From contig OU452198.1 of NCBI GenBank assembly GCA_911728435.2, positions 2,790,001-2,854,000 of the forward strand: DNA of 64,000 nucleotides. The letters run 5' to 3'. Positions 10,265-20,900 of the stretch are shown piece after piece. Below the pieces are notes generated by a model. That model had not been told where the DNA came from and did not search any database. It saw nothing but the letters and a program-made list of their open reading frames with translations. Positions within the stretch are counted from its first letter, which is position 1, and each line of letters starts with the position of its first letter. This stretch comes from Apoderus coryli (lineage: Eukaryota; Arthropoda; Insecta; Coleoptera; Attelabidae). Position numbers and translations under genes: made by a program.

Positions 10265-13200
10265 TCAACCATCAGTTTGTACACCATCATTAATCTCCTC
10301 AGCTTTATCAACTTCGCTGGTACCATTAGACAAAAACAACTGCTTCAACTGTCCCAATGTCAATTTACTCTTATCCCAATCATCTGGATTAGAAGATGTA
10401 GCCTGATCAATATTCTCCTCAATAGTATTCTTAATCAAAAACTTGTGTACAACCGTCGGTTTTGTTTGCCCTATACGATGTACTCTTCCAATAGCTTGGA
10501 GTTCATCAGCTGGATTCAGTAACGGTTCAACCAGTACCACATGAGTTGCTTCGATAAGATTCAACCCTTTTGCACCTAAATGGATTGGTAATAATAACAC
10601 GGTGACATTGGCAGAGGGATCTTTGAAGTTCGCTATATGTTTCTCTGAATTCGAAGGTAGTAAAATGCTTTCTACACGGATATAGTTGTCTTCTAAAGCA
10701 TATCGGATACCTTTTAAAACGTTTTCCCATGAAGAGAAAATTAAAACTTTAACGGACTTATCGGCTTGAACTAATTGAAGCACCAGTCGAATAACTGCTT
10801 CAATTTTAGTTGAATGACTACCTTTTACTTCGATAGACCCATCTTCAGGAGCGGAGTTAGTACCACCACCTTTAATGTACGAAATATCTTGAACCTTTTC
10901 TCGTTTTCGACAAACAGAACACTGGATGGTATCTCCAACGATTTTTTCCAAAATTAACTGGACACATTCAAGACAGTAACTATGTCCACAATTCAGTATA
11001 CTCCAATGTTGTTCCAGAGAGTTTTTGCATATCGGACACGGATCAGGACTTTGTCCTTCGTACTGCTGCTTCCGAAGTGTTTCTAAATATCCTTGAGTAC
11101 CTAAGAGAGTCTCTAGTTTATTGGTGTTCGCAATATAATCACTATTCAACGATATTCGTTGTAATTCCAACTCATGTTCAGTGAGAAGATTTATAGTCTC
11201 CAGTTTATTTTCCGAAGTATACGATAAATTTTTAAGCGTTCTGTTTTGTTGTTTTGTTTCTTCCTTATCCTGTGTTGTTGGATCTTTTAATTGTAATCGT
11301 GATTTACATATAATAACTTCATCTTGTCCACAAACCTGTTGGTCCAAATAGGTCCAGAACTTCCGTACTTCCTTAAATTCTTTCTTTAAGCTATCAACGA
11401 TATTAAGATAAGTCTCACCATCTTGGATCAAGTCTTGTTCGGCATCCTTAGACTTTAAACAGAGATGTATTGAACGAAATATCAACTCTTCAACTGTTGG
11501 TTTCCATGTGCCTGAAAGCGACATAGCTTCATACACAGTCTTCCTTTTCACCATCGAAAATAGTTTAGATTCATAGTTCCTCAGTGATTCGTTAGTTTCA
11601 CAAATAATGCATTTACGTGGTTTTGTTTTCTGTTTCCGCTCTGGTCTTAAATGGCAATCTACAGCTTCAGATACGATTTTGTCATCGATAACAATTTGTC
11701 CATCAGTCGAATCGGTAATCGAATAAATGGAATCAATAGAATTGAGTAAATCATCCCGTGCTTCAAATAGTTCATGGTTCCATTGGTAAATAAGACGTAA
11801 TAAATACTTTTCATTCAAATTATGCATGCTGAAGTTAGATTTAACAGATACCGTGTCAATTGCAGTCTGCAACTTTTGAAATAGATCTGCTTCATAGTCA
11901 TTCACAAATATCCATTCTAAACCTAACGCGTACCATTGTCCATCTTTCAATATATACCGTTTGGTTAGATTTTCGATATGTTGTATAGATGCCAAGGTAG
12001 CCTCGTACATTTCAAACGAATCTTTCATGAACTTCTTAATATATTGCTGCTCGATCTTCAAACAATCTTCTTTTAAAGTGTCATCACGTAAAGTTGGAGC
12101 TTGTGGTGGATAACATTTAATCACATCAGCTAAATTATGCATTGCGTGGATTTGTTGTAATTTATCAACAGTAATATCTTTCGAAAATCTCGCAGATAAC
12201 TGCAAAACTTCTCGATATTTATCAATAGCTACTTGTGGGGATTGTAATAATAAATATATCCCAGCTAGACCGTTGAGAGCAGAAATGATAAATCTAAGAC
12301 ACTCTTCACTCTCAGTTGAATTCTTTAATATCAGTGCTTCTAAAAGATCCTTCATGGATTTGACTTGTTTTTTAGTTGCCAAATATTTTCCTCGAACCGT
12401 ATTCGGGTAACTACAAGCCTGTCGTAGAATTCCTAACGGTGAAAGTTGACTCTTCAAAGTGCTTTTGTCGATTTTCTCTATCAACCAATCATCGTCAAAT
12501 AGGCGTGATTTAGTATCTAATTTCGTTAAAAACTCATTGGAAGACTGTTCGTGCTCGCGTTTGTAGAAATATTTTTCCACCGCGGAGAATTCGAGAACGT
12601 GCTTTACAAATGTTTGTTCCGGTAAACCGAGCTGCTCTATAACATTTGCTTTAGAAGTTCGCCAAAGCACCTTGGATAAAAACTCTAACATCGGAGTTGT
12701 GTCACCGTTGATATACGGATGATACAATATGTTATTCCAACTATTTAAATCGTTATATGGTGTGATATGTAGATAATCAATTAACCCTTGAAGATCGCAT
12801 AAACTTTTCGAAATCGGTGTACCAGTTACAGCCCACCGATACTGTGCTGTAATTTTTTGAGCCATCTCAGAAACCATTCTCGTTGGTGCATCTACAGTCT
12901 GCGCTTCATCCAAACATAATCGCCACCAACGAATGCGAGTTAAAACACTTCCTATGTGCCCATACTTCCGAACATTACGTAATTTGTGTTCCGCAACTCC
13001 GGTTCCTGTTAATTTTAATTCATTCTGTAGTACTGCATACGTGGTAATCACGATATCGTATGTATTTTGTAACTGCGTCGGGTAGATTGGAGATGCAAGG
13101 TTACCACCGTAATAAACTAGAACCTTAAACGGTCCAGTAATATGTTTCAAGATTTCATTGCACCATTGAGCGCGTAATGAGTGCGGTGTTACAATCAACG

Positions 13201-14527
13201 TGGCTGTGGAATCGAGAAGCGGCTCGAAGGTCCAACATTGCGGGCATAAATAATCACCAAACTCTTCTTCATATCCCAAACAAGATTTATGTTGAATTTT
13301 ATTACATTTAACACATTTTACAGTATTTTCAACACAAGTATTACCACAAATGCATTCAATTGCCTCTTTAGTTTTAATATCATGTGATTTATCATTATAA
13401 TTTGAAGTGCAGTACTCTTTAAGCGCTGTGTTATAAAGTTTCTGTAACGCGATATAATTAGTTGATTTATTCTTGAAGGACATTGTTTTTTCAACTTGAA
13501 GTGCCCTTTTAGGGGGGGTGTGTTCACTATTACTATTATCTATTATAAGTTTACGTTTTTTACACTGTTTTTCTATAACTGGTTTCTCTTCACTATCTTC
13601 ATTATTATTTCCACCTTTGTTGTTTAACAATATACAGGCAAGTACTTCCACAGTTTTTCCTAAACCCATTTCATCAGCTAATATACCTCCAATAGCACTT
13701 TCTGGTATTGTAGGTCTCTCTATTTCAACAAAACCCGAAAATCGGTCATAATATACATCTAAACCAGATTTGAGAGTTATTTTATTATACAGTGGATGTA
13801 AAGTGTCCTTATTATGGTTTAATAACTCTTTTTCGCGACTTATCATCCAACGTACAGCTTCTTCTTGATACTTTCTTAATCTCGGTTTAAGTTTTGAGTG
13901 ATTCACGTTTATAGAATTAGTAGCGTTTATACTTTCACTATTATTTTTACGTAAATTATACAATTGTTGATATAGTTTAACAATATCACTATTAGTTTGC
14001 ACCTGTGTATTTAATATGTTGCTTGTATTCACACTGATATTAAAAAAGTTATTAAACAATTCTTGGATAGTATTTCCAATTCTCTCTGAAAATTTTCGGA
14101 GTGGTAGCTGCTCGAAATAAATTTCACATACTACGGATATTTCATTATCACTACTAGTAACTGTTTTAAAATGTGTCGCGAATATTTTCGAGCCAAATAT
14201 GCTTTTAACAAAGTCAGTTTCTAAAGCAAGTGTAATAACAGCGGTAACTTCATCCATTGTTATTATCAACATGTTATTTTCTTCATTTTTTGGAAAGCTT
14301 ACTTTACATGTCATGTACTTATTTGGTATTATGTTATTTGTATGTCCCAGACACAATTCTCCGATGTAATATTGCTTAGTTTCTTCTTTGTTGGGTATTA
14401 GTACATTGTAAGTTAGGTTTGGACTTCTGGGCTTCCGAAAAACCTTTTTATGCACTGGACGATATTCACCTACGGAAGACAGCAACAGTGGTTGCAACTT
14501 TGATGGTGTTTGTTTTCTGCGACTCAT
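10265..14527 (-). CDS. SHPRH: SHPRH-type SNF2 helicase / E3 ubiquitin ligase
   Basis: Intact intronless ORF of 1420 residues. SNF2 ATPase, first part: GGILADEMGLGKTVEVLACI (Walker A, ~280-300). A PHD-like finger is inserted at ~390-430 (CICGN, CVKCNKIQHKSCLGY, CPQC). Second ATPase motif LCLDEAQTV (~540) and WAVTGTPISKSLCDL. C3HC4 RING at ~1164-1204 (CPICKNSLEQHWS, LNCGHSYCLECV, CSVCRK). Helicase C lobe with LIFSSWENVLKGI (~1265) and AIGRVHRIGQTKP (~1350). Helicase-PHD-RING-helicase is the SHPRH order; the family is the animal Rad5 relative that polyubiquitinates PCNA in DNA-damage tolerance. Human SHPRH is longer (about 1680) and has a linker-histone domain I cannot see here. The start ATG is the first in the frame. 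Absence of introns is notable, but no poly(A) remnant suggests a retrocopy. Confidence 0.95.
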   Translation of the reverse strand: MSRRKQTPSKLQPLLLSSVGEYRPVHKKVFRKPRSPNLTYNVLIPNKEETKQYYIGELCLGHTNNIIPNKYMTCKVSFPKNEENNMLIITMDEVTAVITLALETDFVKSIFGSKIFATHFKTVTSSDNEISVVCEIYFEQLPLRKFSERIGNTIQELFNNFFNISVNTSNILNTQVQTNSDIVKLYQQLYNLRKNNSESINATNSINVNHSKLKPRLRKYQEEAVRWMISREKELLNHNKDTLHPLYNKITLKSGLDVYYDRFSGFVEIERPTIPESAIGGILADEMGLGKTVEVLACILLNNKGGNNNEDSEEKPVIEKQCKKRKLIIDNSNSEHTPPKRALQVEKTMSFKNKSTNYIALQKLYNTALKEYCTSNYNDKSHDIKTKEAIECICGNTCVENTVKCVKCNKIQHKSCLGYEEEFGDYLCPQCWTFEPLLDSTATLIVTPHSLRAQWCNEILKHITGPFKVLVYYGGNLASPIYPTQLQNTYDIVITTYAVLQNELKLTGTGVAEHKLRNVRKYGHIGSVLTRIRWWRLCLDEAQTVDAPTRMVSEMAQKITAQYRWAVTGTPISKSLCDLQGLIDYLHITPYNDLNSWNNILYHPYINGDTTPMLEFLSKVLWRTSKANVIEQLGLPEQTFVKHVLEFSAVEKYFYKREHEQSSNEFLTKLDTKSRLFDDDWLIEKIDKSTLKSQLSPLGILRQACSYPNTVRGKYLATKKQVKSMKDLLEALILKNSTESEECLRFIISALNGLAGIYLLLQSPQVAIDKYREVLQLSARFSKDITVDKLQQIHAMHNLADVIKCYPPQAPTLRDDTLKEDCLKIEQQYIKKFMKDSFEMYEATLASIQHIENLTKRYILKDGQWYALGLEWIFVNDYEADLFQKLQTAIDTVSVKSNFSMHNLNEKYLLRLIYQWNHELFEARDDLLNSIDSIYSITDSTDGQIVIDDKIVSEAVDCHLRPERKQKTKPRKCIICETNESLRNYESKLFSMVKRKTVYEAMSLSGTWKPTVEELIFRSIHLCLKSKDAEQDLIQDGETYLNIVDSLKKEFKEVRKFWTYLDQQVCGQDEVIICKSRLQLKDPTTQDKEETKQQNRTLKNLSYTSENKLETINLLTEHELELQRISLNSDYIANTNKLETLLGTQGYLETLRKQQYEGQSPDPCPICKNSLEQHWSILNCGHSYCLECVQLILEKIVGDTIQCSVCRKREKVQDISYIKGGGTNSAPEDGSIEVKGSHSTKIEAVIRLVLQLVQADKSVKVLIFSSWENVLKGIRYALEDNYIRVESILLPSNSEKHIANFKDPSANVTVLLLPIHLGAKGLNLIEATHVVLVEPLLNPADELQAIGRVHRIGQTKPTVVHKFLIKNTIEENIDQATSSNPDDWDKSKLTLGQLKQLFLSNGTSEVDKAEEINDGVQTDG

Positions 14528-15350
14528 TTCGTTAATAAATTAAACAATATATTAGAGGATAAAACCAATTTCGACTAGAGTACTTTAGACGTTACTGATA
14601 AAACCTTTGACAAAGGATAAAACCGATACCTGAGATTTTATTGTTTATTCTAACCAAAAAAATTTAAAATTTCTTTATTTGGTATGTCAACCATTGACAG
14701 TTGACATCATTGCCATATAGTATTAATATGATGTCAACTGTCTGCCCAAATCATTGACATGTTACTCGTTTGCCTAAATAGTACGTTCCTTTTACAATTT
14801 TATCAGTTTGTCGCAACTTGCAGTGAAGGACATATCAGTTCAGCCGAACTGAGGTGTCTATGGAAAACTGACTAGCTTCAACCATAAGACAATAATACTC
14901 GACTGTGGAAATCATTAGAATAGAAAGATATAGGTGAGAGCGATATTTGTGGTAGAAGGCGTTAACCTCCTACAACTCAGATGGCCGCTCTGATGACATA
15001 ATCCCCTACCACTCACCTCACTTGATTTTTTTATACAATGAACAGCAATCTGTCAAGATTATCATTAGCAATAAAGCATTTTGACGTTAAATTTCTCATT
15101 TAACTCTAAACTTTATAAAAAAAAATGTTTCAATACTAGTTAATAGAACAAACTAAATAGCAGCGAAGGCCAACCGTTGAGCAGTTGAGCCCATCTAGGC
15201 CAAGCCCCGCTGTCTTGATCGTTTTACTGCTATCGATATCGACTAAAGCTCTGACATTTCCATTGTTGCCAAGTGTTTGAAAAGGTGGATGATATAAAGA
15301 AAACAGATATTTACTATTAAACGTAATTTTATTATCTTCTAATTCACATT
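14528..15350. promoter_or_regulatory. Upstream region of SHPRH, with 15-bp palindrome
   Basis: The 824 bp between the SHPRH start and the stop of the THAP gene must hold the SHPRH promoter. It contains an inverted repeat, GACAGTTGACATCAT at 14696-14710 and its exact complement at 14728-14742, with further TGACA/TGTCA boxes nearby. No obvious TATA box. Promoter function is inferred from position. Confidence 0.4.
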
Positions 15351-16692
15351 TTATTTGTTAACTTTTTCAATGCTAATACCTCGATGCATCAAAATATGCT
15401 CCAAAAAAGTATGTTTCACATCACATTCAAACAAACAAATATCACACTTAAAACTAGGTTGTCTTACTATTTCTTTTTCTTGTTTTATGGTTTGAAATGT
15501 TGCATTTCTATGTTTTCTCATTGCGTGCATCTTCAAAATCTCCTTCGAACTTGCGTTGTATTGACATATTTCACATACAAACACCTTTTTCGTGTCCATA
15601 CCGTGTTTGGTGCGCATATGGCTCTTGTATGATGAGAACCATTTGGTGCGAAATGTTTTGCATGAATCGCATTTGAAATAGTACTGATCACCTTCGAGAT
15701 GAACGTGCTGGTGGTTTTGAACGTTGCCCTGCCATTTGCTGCGGTAATTGCATAGATGACACTTGTACTTTTTCGGACTAAAATAAATTAGTTCTATGGT
15801 AGTTAGTGTTAAATAATATACAGTGGTGTGAGTCACGTTTAACGGATCGGTATAAGTGTGTAAATTAAGTAGACTCTAATTTTTTATTGAAATAAAATTA
15901 CAAATTCACATTGTTGCCTTCAAATTCAACGTACATACCCTACATAATCTTCCAAATTTGAATCTGCCTCAACTTCCTCCTCATCATTCAACTCAAGCTT
16001 TATATCAATTTCCTCATTTAAAATTGTATCACACACCATAATTGCACCATTATTTCGCGTAGACCTGACACCATCAACAGATCTACTATCCACAGACTGT
16101 TTTTCCACATCTAAGAAATCGTCAACTTTCACATCTGGTTGAATATCATGTTTTCGACGTTTCTTTACAGTGCCAATTATATATTCAGGAGTTTGTGGAA
16201 ATACTGATGGAATAGCGTCAGGCTTTAATTTTGGAACTTTGTACTCTTCCTGGAATATGAGAATATTTAATAACTAACGAACAATATCAATAAACACAAT
16301 CGTCTAAAAAGAAAAAAAAAACAGGAAACAATACCTACATATTTGTTGTTTTTTTCCTTATCAATATATTAAACATGCATAACATAGGGTGTCTTTAAAT
16401 AGCTACAATTCCAAAACAACTAAAAAAAAAACGAAAACAAAAATCAAAACTTTATTTAAGACGAATTTCTTACTACTTCGCCTCTAACCAGTCGCCTATA
16501 ACAGAAATCGTCTGGTATAAAATGCCTCTGACACACTGAATCATTCGGGGTAATTTGGCGATCAGCCCTCGCTATAGCGTCTTGCCATTTTTTAAGGAAA
16601 AAATCATTTTTTGGTACACCATACATTGGGTAGCGCTCATTGTATTTGTTATAGCCGGAATAACAGTAAGGGACGCAACACTTCTTTCCCAT
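15351..16692 (-). CDS. THAP-domain C2H2 zinc-finger protein (3 exons)
   Basis: Spliced model: exon 1 16692-16474, exon 2 16249-15939, exon 3 15777-15351; 957 nt, 318 residues plus stop. Donors are GTAAGA and GTATGT, acceptors CAG and TAG, and the phases (0, then 2) close exactly. Exon 1 encodes the THAP zinc module (MGKKCCVPYCYSGY, WQDAIARADR, CQRHF). Exon 2 begins EEYKVPKLKPDAIPSVFP, in which AIPSVF is the AVPTIF-type motif that ends THAP domains, so the splice rebuilds a complete domain. An acidic linker follows (LELNDEEEVEADSNLED). Exon 3 has four C2H2 fingers (CHLC, CDSC, CEIC, CDIC starts; all C-x2-C-x12-H-x3/4-H). Probably a nuclear sequence-specific DNA-binding protein; target unknown. 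Confidence 0.88.
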
Positions 16693-17911
16693 ATTAATTA
16701 GGTTCTAATTAGTTTCGACTAATTCTATGCATTATTTAATATTTAATTAATATGCATTTATTATTTATAGTTCCTATATCCTAGATGAACTACTTGTATT
16801 ACGTTTATTTTAGCAAAAATGTCTTTAATATTTCATATTTTGTTAAATACGTGTTTATTATTATTTATATTATCTATAGATTTTTTAATTTGGTATGACG
16901 TATGACAGATGACAGGCATCAAATTCAAACAACTGGAATTTCAAACTGTATGGATGGCAGCATTATTGCTGCTGGCACGATTTCCAATTATGTGACCGCT
17001 AGACAAAAATTATCGAATCGGCCAAAATTTGTGCAATATTATGTTAACTGTTAACTCATAAATTAAAAAAAAAACTCTTGTTAGGCTACAAATTTTCCAT
17101 AAGAAGAATGATCTTGGTGCCAAATTATCTTATATCTTATAATTCGATAATTATGTGTAAAATTGTAACTGGTATCCATGATTCTTGTACCTGCAAACAT
17201 CTGATATTTTAAAATAGCTCAAAGAGTATATATCTGTATTTAGAGGTAACTTATTCGTTTTGAATACGATCGCGCTAGTGTAAAAAAATCAATAACTTCC
17301 TTGTAAGATTTTTCTAGATTTTCCCTACTTATATATTCCTGGTAGAAAATTGTGAACTTCCCTAAGTTAAATATATACAAGAATGCTAAAAAAGACTAGT
17401 AAATTAACTTTAACTCTACATAATTTACTGTACATATTTGTAGAGGTGACTTAATTGTGCTAATTTTGTATTACACGTTACACGTAGTGTGTAAGATGTG
17501 AAGTTTGCAACAGTGTAGTGGCCATCGAAAAGACAGGCGTTGCCGCTAGCACGATTTCTAATTCTGTGATCGCTAGACCAATACTGTTGAATTTGTCTAC
17601 AATTTGTGCAAAATTATTTTAACTCATAAATTACTCTAAAAATTACTACGAAAAGCCCTTTTTTATTTAGGACAAAACCAGATATTTAGTTCGATACTTA
17701 TCAAGATGCTTATGGCAACTGCGTAAACCATATGATAAACGTCAACTTTCCTCACTTTTCCTGACACTTGTTTGTTTTTTAAAAACAAAACGTCATTTTA
17801 GTTTGTAATTCCTAATAAACCACATTCAAAATCAATAGCAAAAATAATGCTGACCTTATTTACCAAAAATCTTCAAACTGAATAAATTATTTATCATACC
17901 AAGGCATATAA
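16693..17911. promoter_or_regulatory. Divergent intergenic region, THAP gene / RILP-like gene
   Basis: 1.2 kb between two divergently transcribed genes. It contains a ~100-bp direct duplication (about 16968-17065 and 17539-17632; shared blocks GCACGATTTC, GTGA-CGCTAGAC, AATTTGTGCAA, TTAACTCATAAATTA). The rest is A+T-rich. Promoters of both genes should lie here; I see no canonical core elements I would defend. Confidence 0.45.
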
Positions 17912-20900
17912 ATGCCCCGCATTAGACGTAACAACATATACGGTGACAAAATGGAAGATTTAAGCAGTGACTTCAGTGGTGATGTGACTGTGGTAGACGT
18001 CTACGATATCGCCTCTGATATCGGGAAAGAGTGCGAGAAAATTATTGATAAATTCGGGGCTGATGCCGTGACTTCGTTGATGCCTAAAGTGATTAACGCT
18101 TTAGAATTATTGGAGAATTTAGCAACGAAAAATGAACGGGAAAATACAGTGTTAAATGAGATGCAATTGAAGATTGCACAGTTGGAAAATGACAAGCTTG
18201 AGAAAGCAGAGTACCGACATAAATTCGAAAAGGTAATTAGTGTAGATATTTAATTACATACTAAGTTACTCCCTCTAAATAATTACTAGAATTTATTTTA
18301 ATATTTATAAACCATGTACTTAAACTGTCATTTATATGTTCCAAGAATTATTTAGTCTTGATGTCCTTTAATAAACTAGACTAGAATGAACTTTGAATGT
18401 ATTTTTATAACATTATTACTTATGTAAATATTAGAGCTATTATTAGTAACATTGAGTCATACAATACATTGGATATCGGCATAAATGTTGATTGTTAATG
18501 ATTCATTTTTTATACAAAGATACAATCTGTAGGTACTTCAATTACAGTTAAGTACTTCCTTTAATTATATAATAATTATATATATCAGGTACATATTTTT
18601 ATTTTAAATGGCATATAATTTCCACAGGAAATTATTTTACTGTAACAGTAAATACAAAAAAAGTTAATGTCTTAAGTTACATACCTACCTTGAATTTACT
18701 GTTACAACTTTATTGTAAAAATGAAGTTGAGGCCAATTAGGTTATAGGCATAATACAAAATACAAAACATGTAGGATTCCAAATCTTATGTCCATAAATA
18801 TTCTATACAAATTTGATTGACAGTTAACTGAGAAATTTACCTCAAAGATAATTTTGACAGGTTATCGTTCCTTTAATAAAAAATGCAAATGATGTGAGAG
18901 GAAGGATTATAATCTCTGAGATTATCTCAGAAAAATAAACAAACATAGAAGTGGAAAATAATCACAAAAATGTTTGTAGGCGACATAAGCTTTACTTTTT
19001 TACTAATAAAATCTAACACTGTTGCAAATTGTTCGTTTTATTCATAGAATTAGAACTCTTATTTCACATACCAGTGTAAATTTTTATTATGTTATGAAGA
19101 CAAACATTGAAATTAGATGCCATTTCTATGTTTGTTTATTTTTCTGGGGAGATTATAATATCCTTCTGACATTGACAAATGACTCATATTTCTGTAACAA
19201 ATTTCATAAACAAGATCAATGTGATATTTGATAAGTACTTGATGGTTGTCTCGTAGGAACTAGAAGTAATTGAGGAACAATGGCGTTCAGAAACGAAAGA
19301 ATTGGTATCGGTGGTGACAAAATTGCAAGAAGAAAATCGGAGATTGATAAAAAATAGTCCATTGCAATTTTCACCGACGAATCCACCAGATTTAGTTAGT
19401 GATAGTGATATGTTACAACGATTGAAAGACTGCTTGGATAAACAACGTGACGAGATTCGATATAAAGAGAAATTGCTGCAGGAAAAGTGTAGTGATGTGG
19501 AGAATGTAAGTAGATACCTAGTAGATAATACAACATATTATGTTCAATTAAGCGGTTGTTTTGAATTCGTGGCATTTTTATATGGAATGAGACTTTTAGG
19601 TAAACCCCAGACACAAAAATCGGGTCTGGTGCCCTAGCCTGCAGCTCGAAATAACTACTTTTTTTGGATTTTTTTTTTATGTGATCATTAAATAGACTAT
19701 TTTGAACATAATTAGCTATGGTATTTTAACTTTTTTTAAGTTGATTATAAAATAGGCTAGATTAAGTACTTACAAATTTCATATACTATACGCGGCATTG
19801 CATATTCATAGCTCTTTCAAAATTATCATATAAATGATTAATTGGCCTCTTTCAAACACATTTTAAGTAACAAAATTCGTAAAACAATTAATTAGTAACC
19901 AAATAATGATAGAAATTAATAATTCACAACTTATTTACTACCAATTTATAATAACAATAACAGGAAACCTATAACCTATATGTCAACAATGCATTGGAAA
20001 CAAATATAATTAAACAGTCAACGTTGCCTCGTTGCCAGATTGTATCTGATATCATTAAATCTAATTATATTAATATAATTTAATTTTTCTACGATCATGC
20101 AAAGAATTACTAGTTCTGTAGTACCTATTGCAATCGTTTTCTTTCTACATCTCAGCTAAGTTGAACTGTTGTGATATGAATATTTACCACTCACCTCATT
20201 TTAAATTTTGAGTAGCGTTTAAGGAAAGAATGCAGCTCTCGATAAATTTTACGTCTTTGGATCTGATGCATGCGCACAGAACGTCAGGTAGTTCGTGATA
20301 TGTTTATAACTAGAGAAGACGAAGCCAAATGGGAGTAAGTTAACTAGGTTATGTAGGTAGCTAGGACCTTATTATTTATATATTTTTTCTGTGACGGGAA
20401 AAAAAGTTTGACATATTATCTCTGTATCCTACCAACCTAACTAACCTCCTACCTACCTAACTAATCTGAAACTTATACCTCATGCGCACATATCGGGCCT
20501 GCACCTAGCAAGGGCTTCGCCCTTGCTTTCCTACTTAACTACCTACCTACCTAACTACTGACCAAACCTCCTACCTACCTACCTAACCTCCTACCTACCT
20601 TACTAACCTCCTACCTACCTAACTAACCTCCTACCTACCTAACTAACCTCCTACCTACCTAAATAACCTCCTACCTACGTTACTAACCTCCTACCTACCT
20701 AACTAACCTCCTACCTACCTAACTAACCTCCTACCTACCTAACTAACCTCCTACCTACGTTACTAACCGCATACCTACCTAACTAACCTCCTACCTACCT
20801 AACTAACCTCCTACCTACCTAACTAACCTCCTACCTACCTAACTAACCTCCTACCTTCCTAATTAACCTCCTACCTACCTAACTAACCTCCTACCAACCT

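Noticed and set aside
13318..13751. Open frames antisense to, or in alternative frames of, SHPRH
   Set aside because: Shadows of the long real ORF; no motifs.
15926..16132. A separate 68-residue gene
   Set aside because: It is the middle of exon 2 of the THAP/zinc-finger gene and reads open upstream to the acceptor at 16250.
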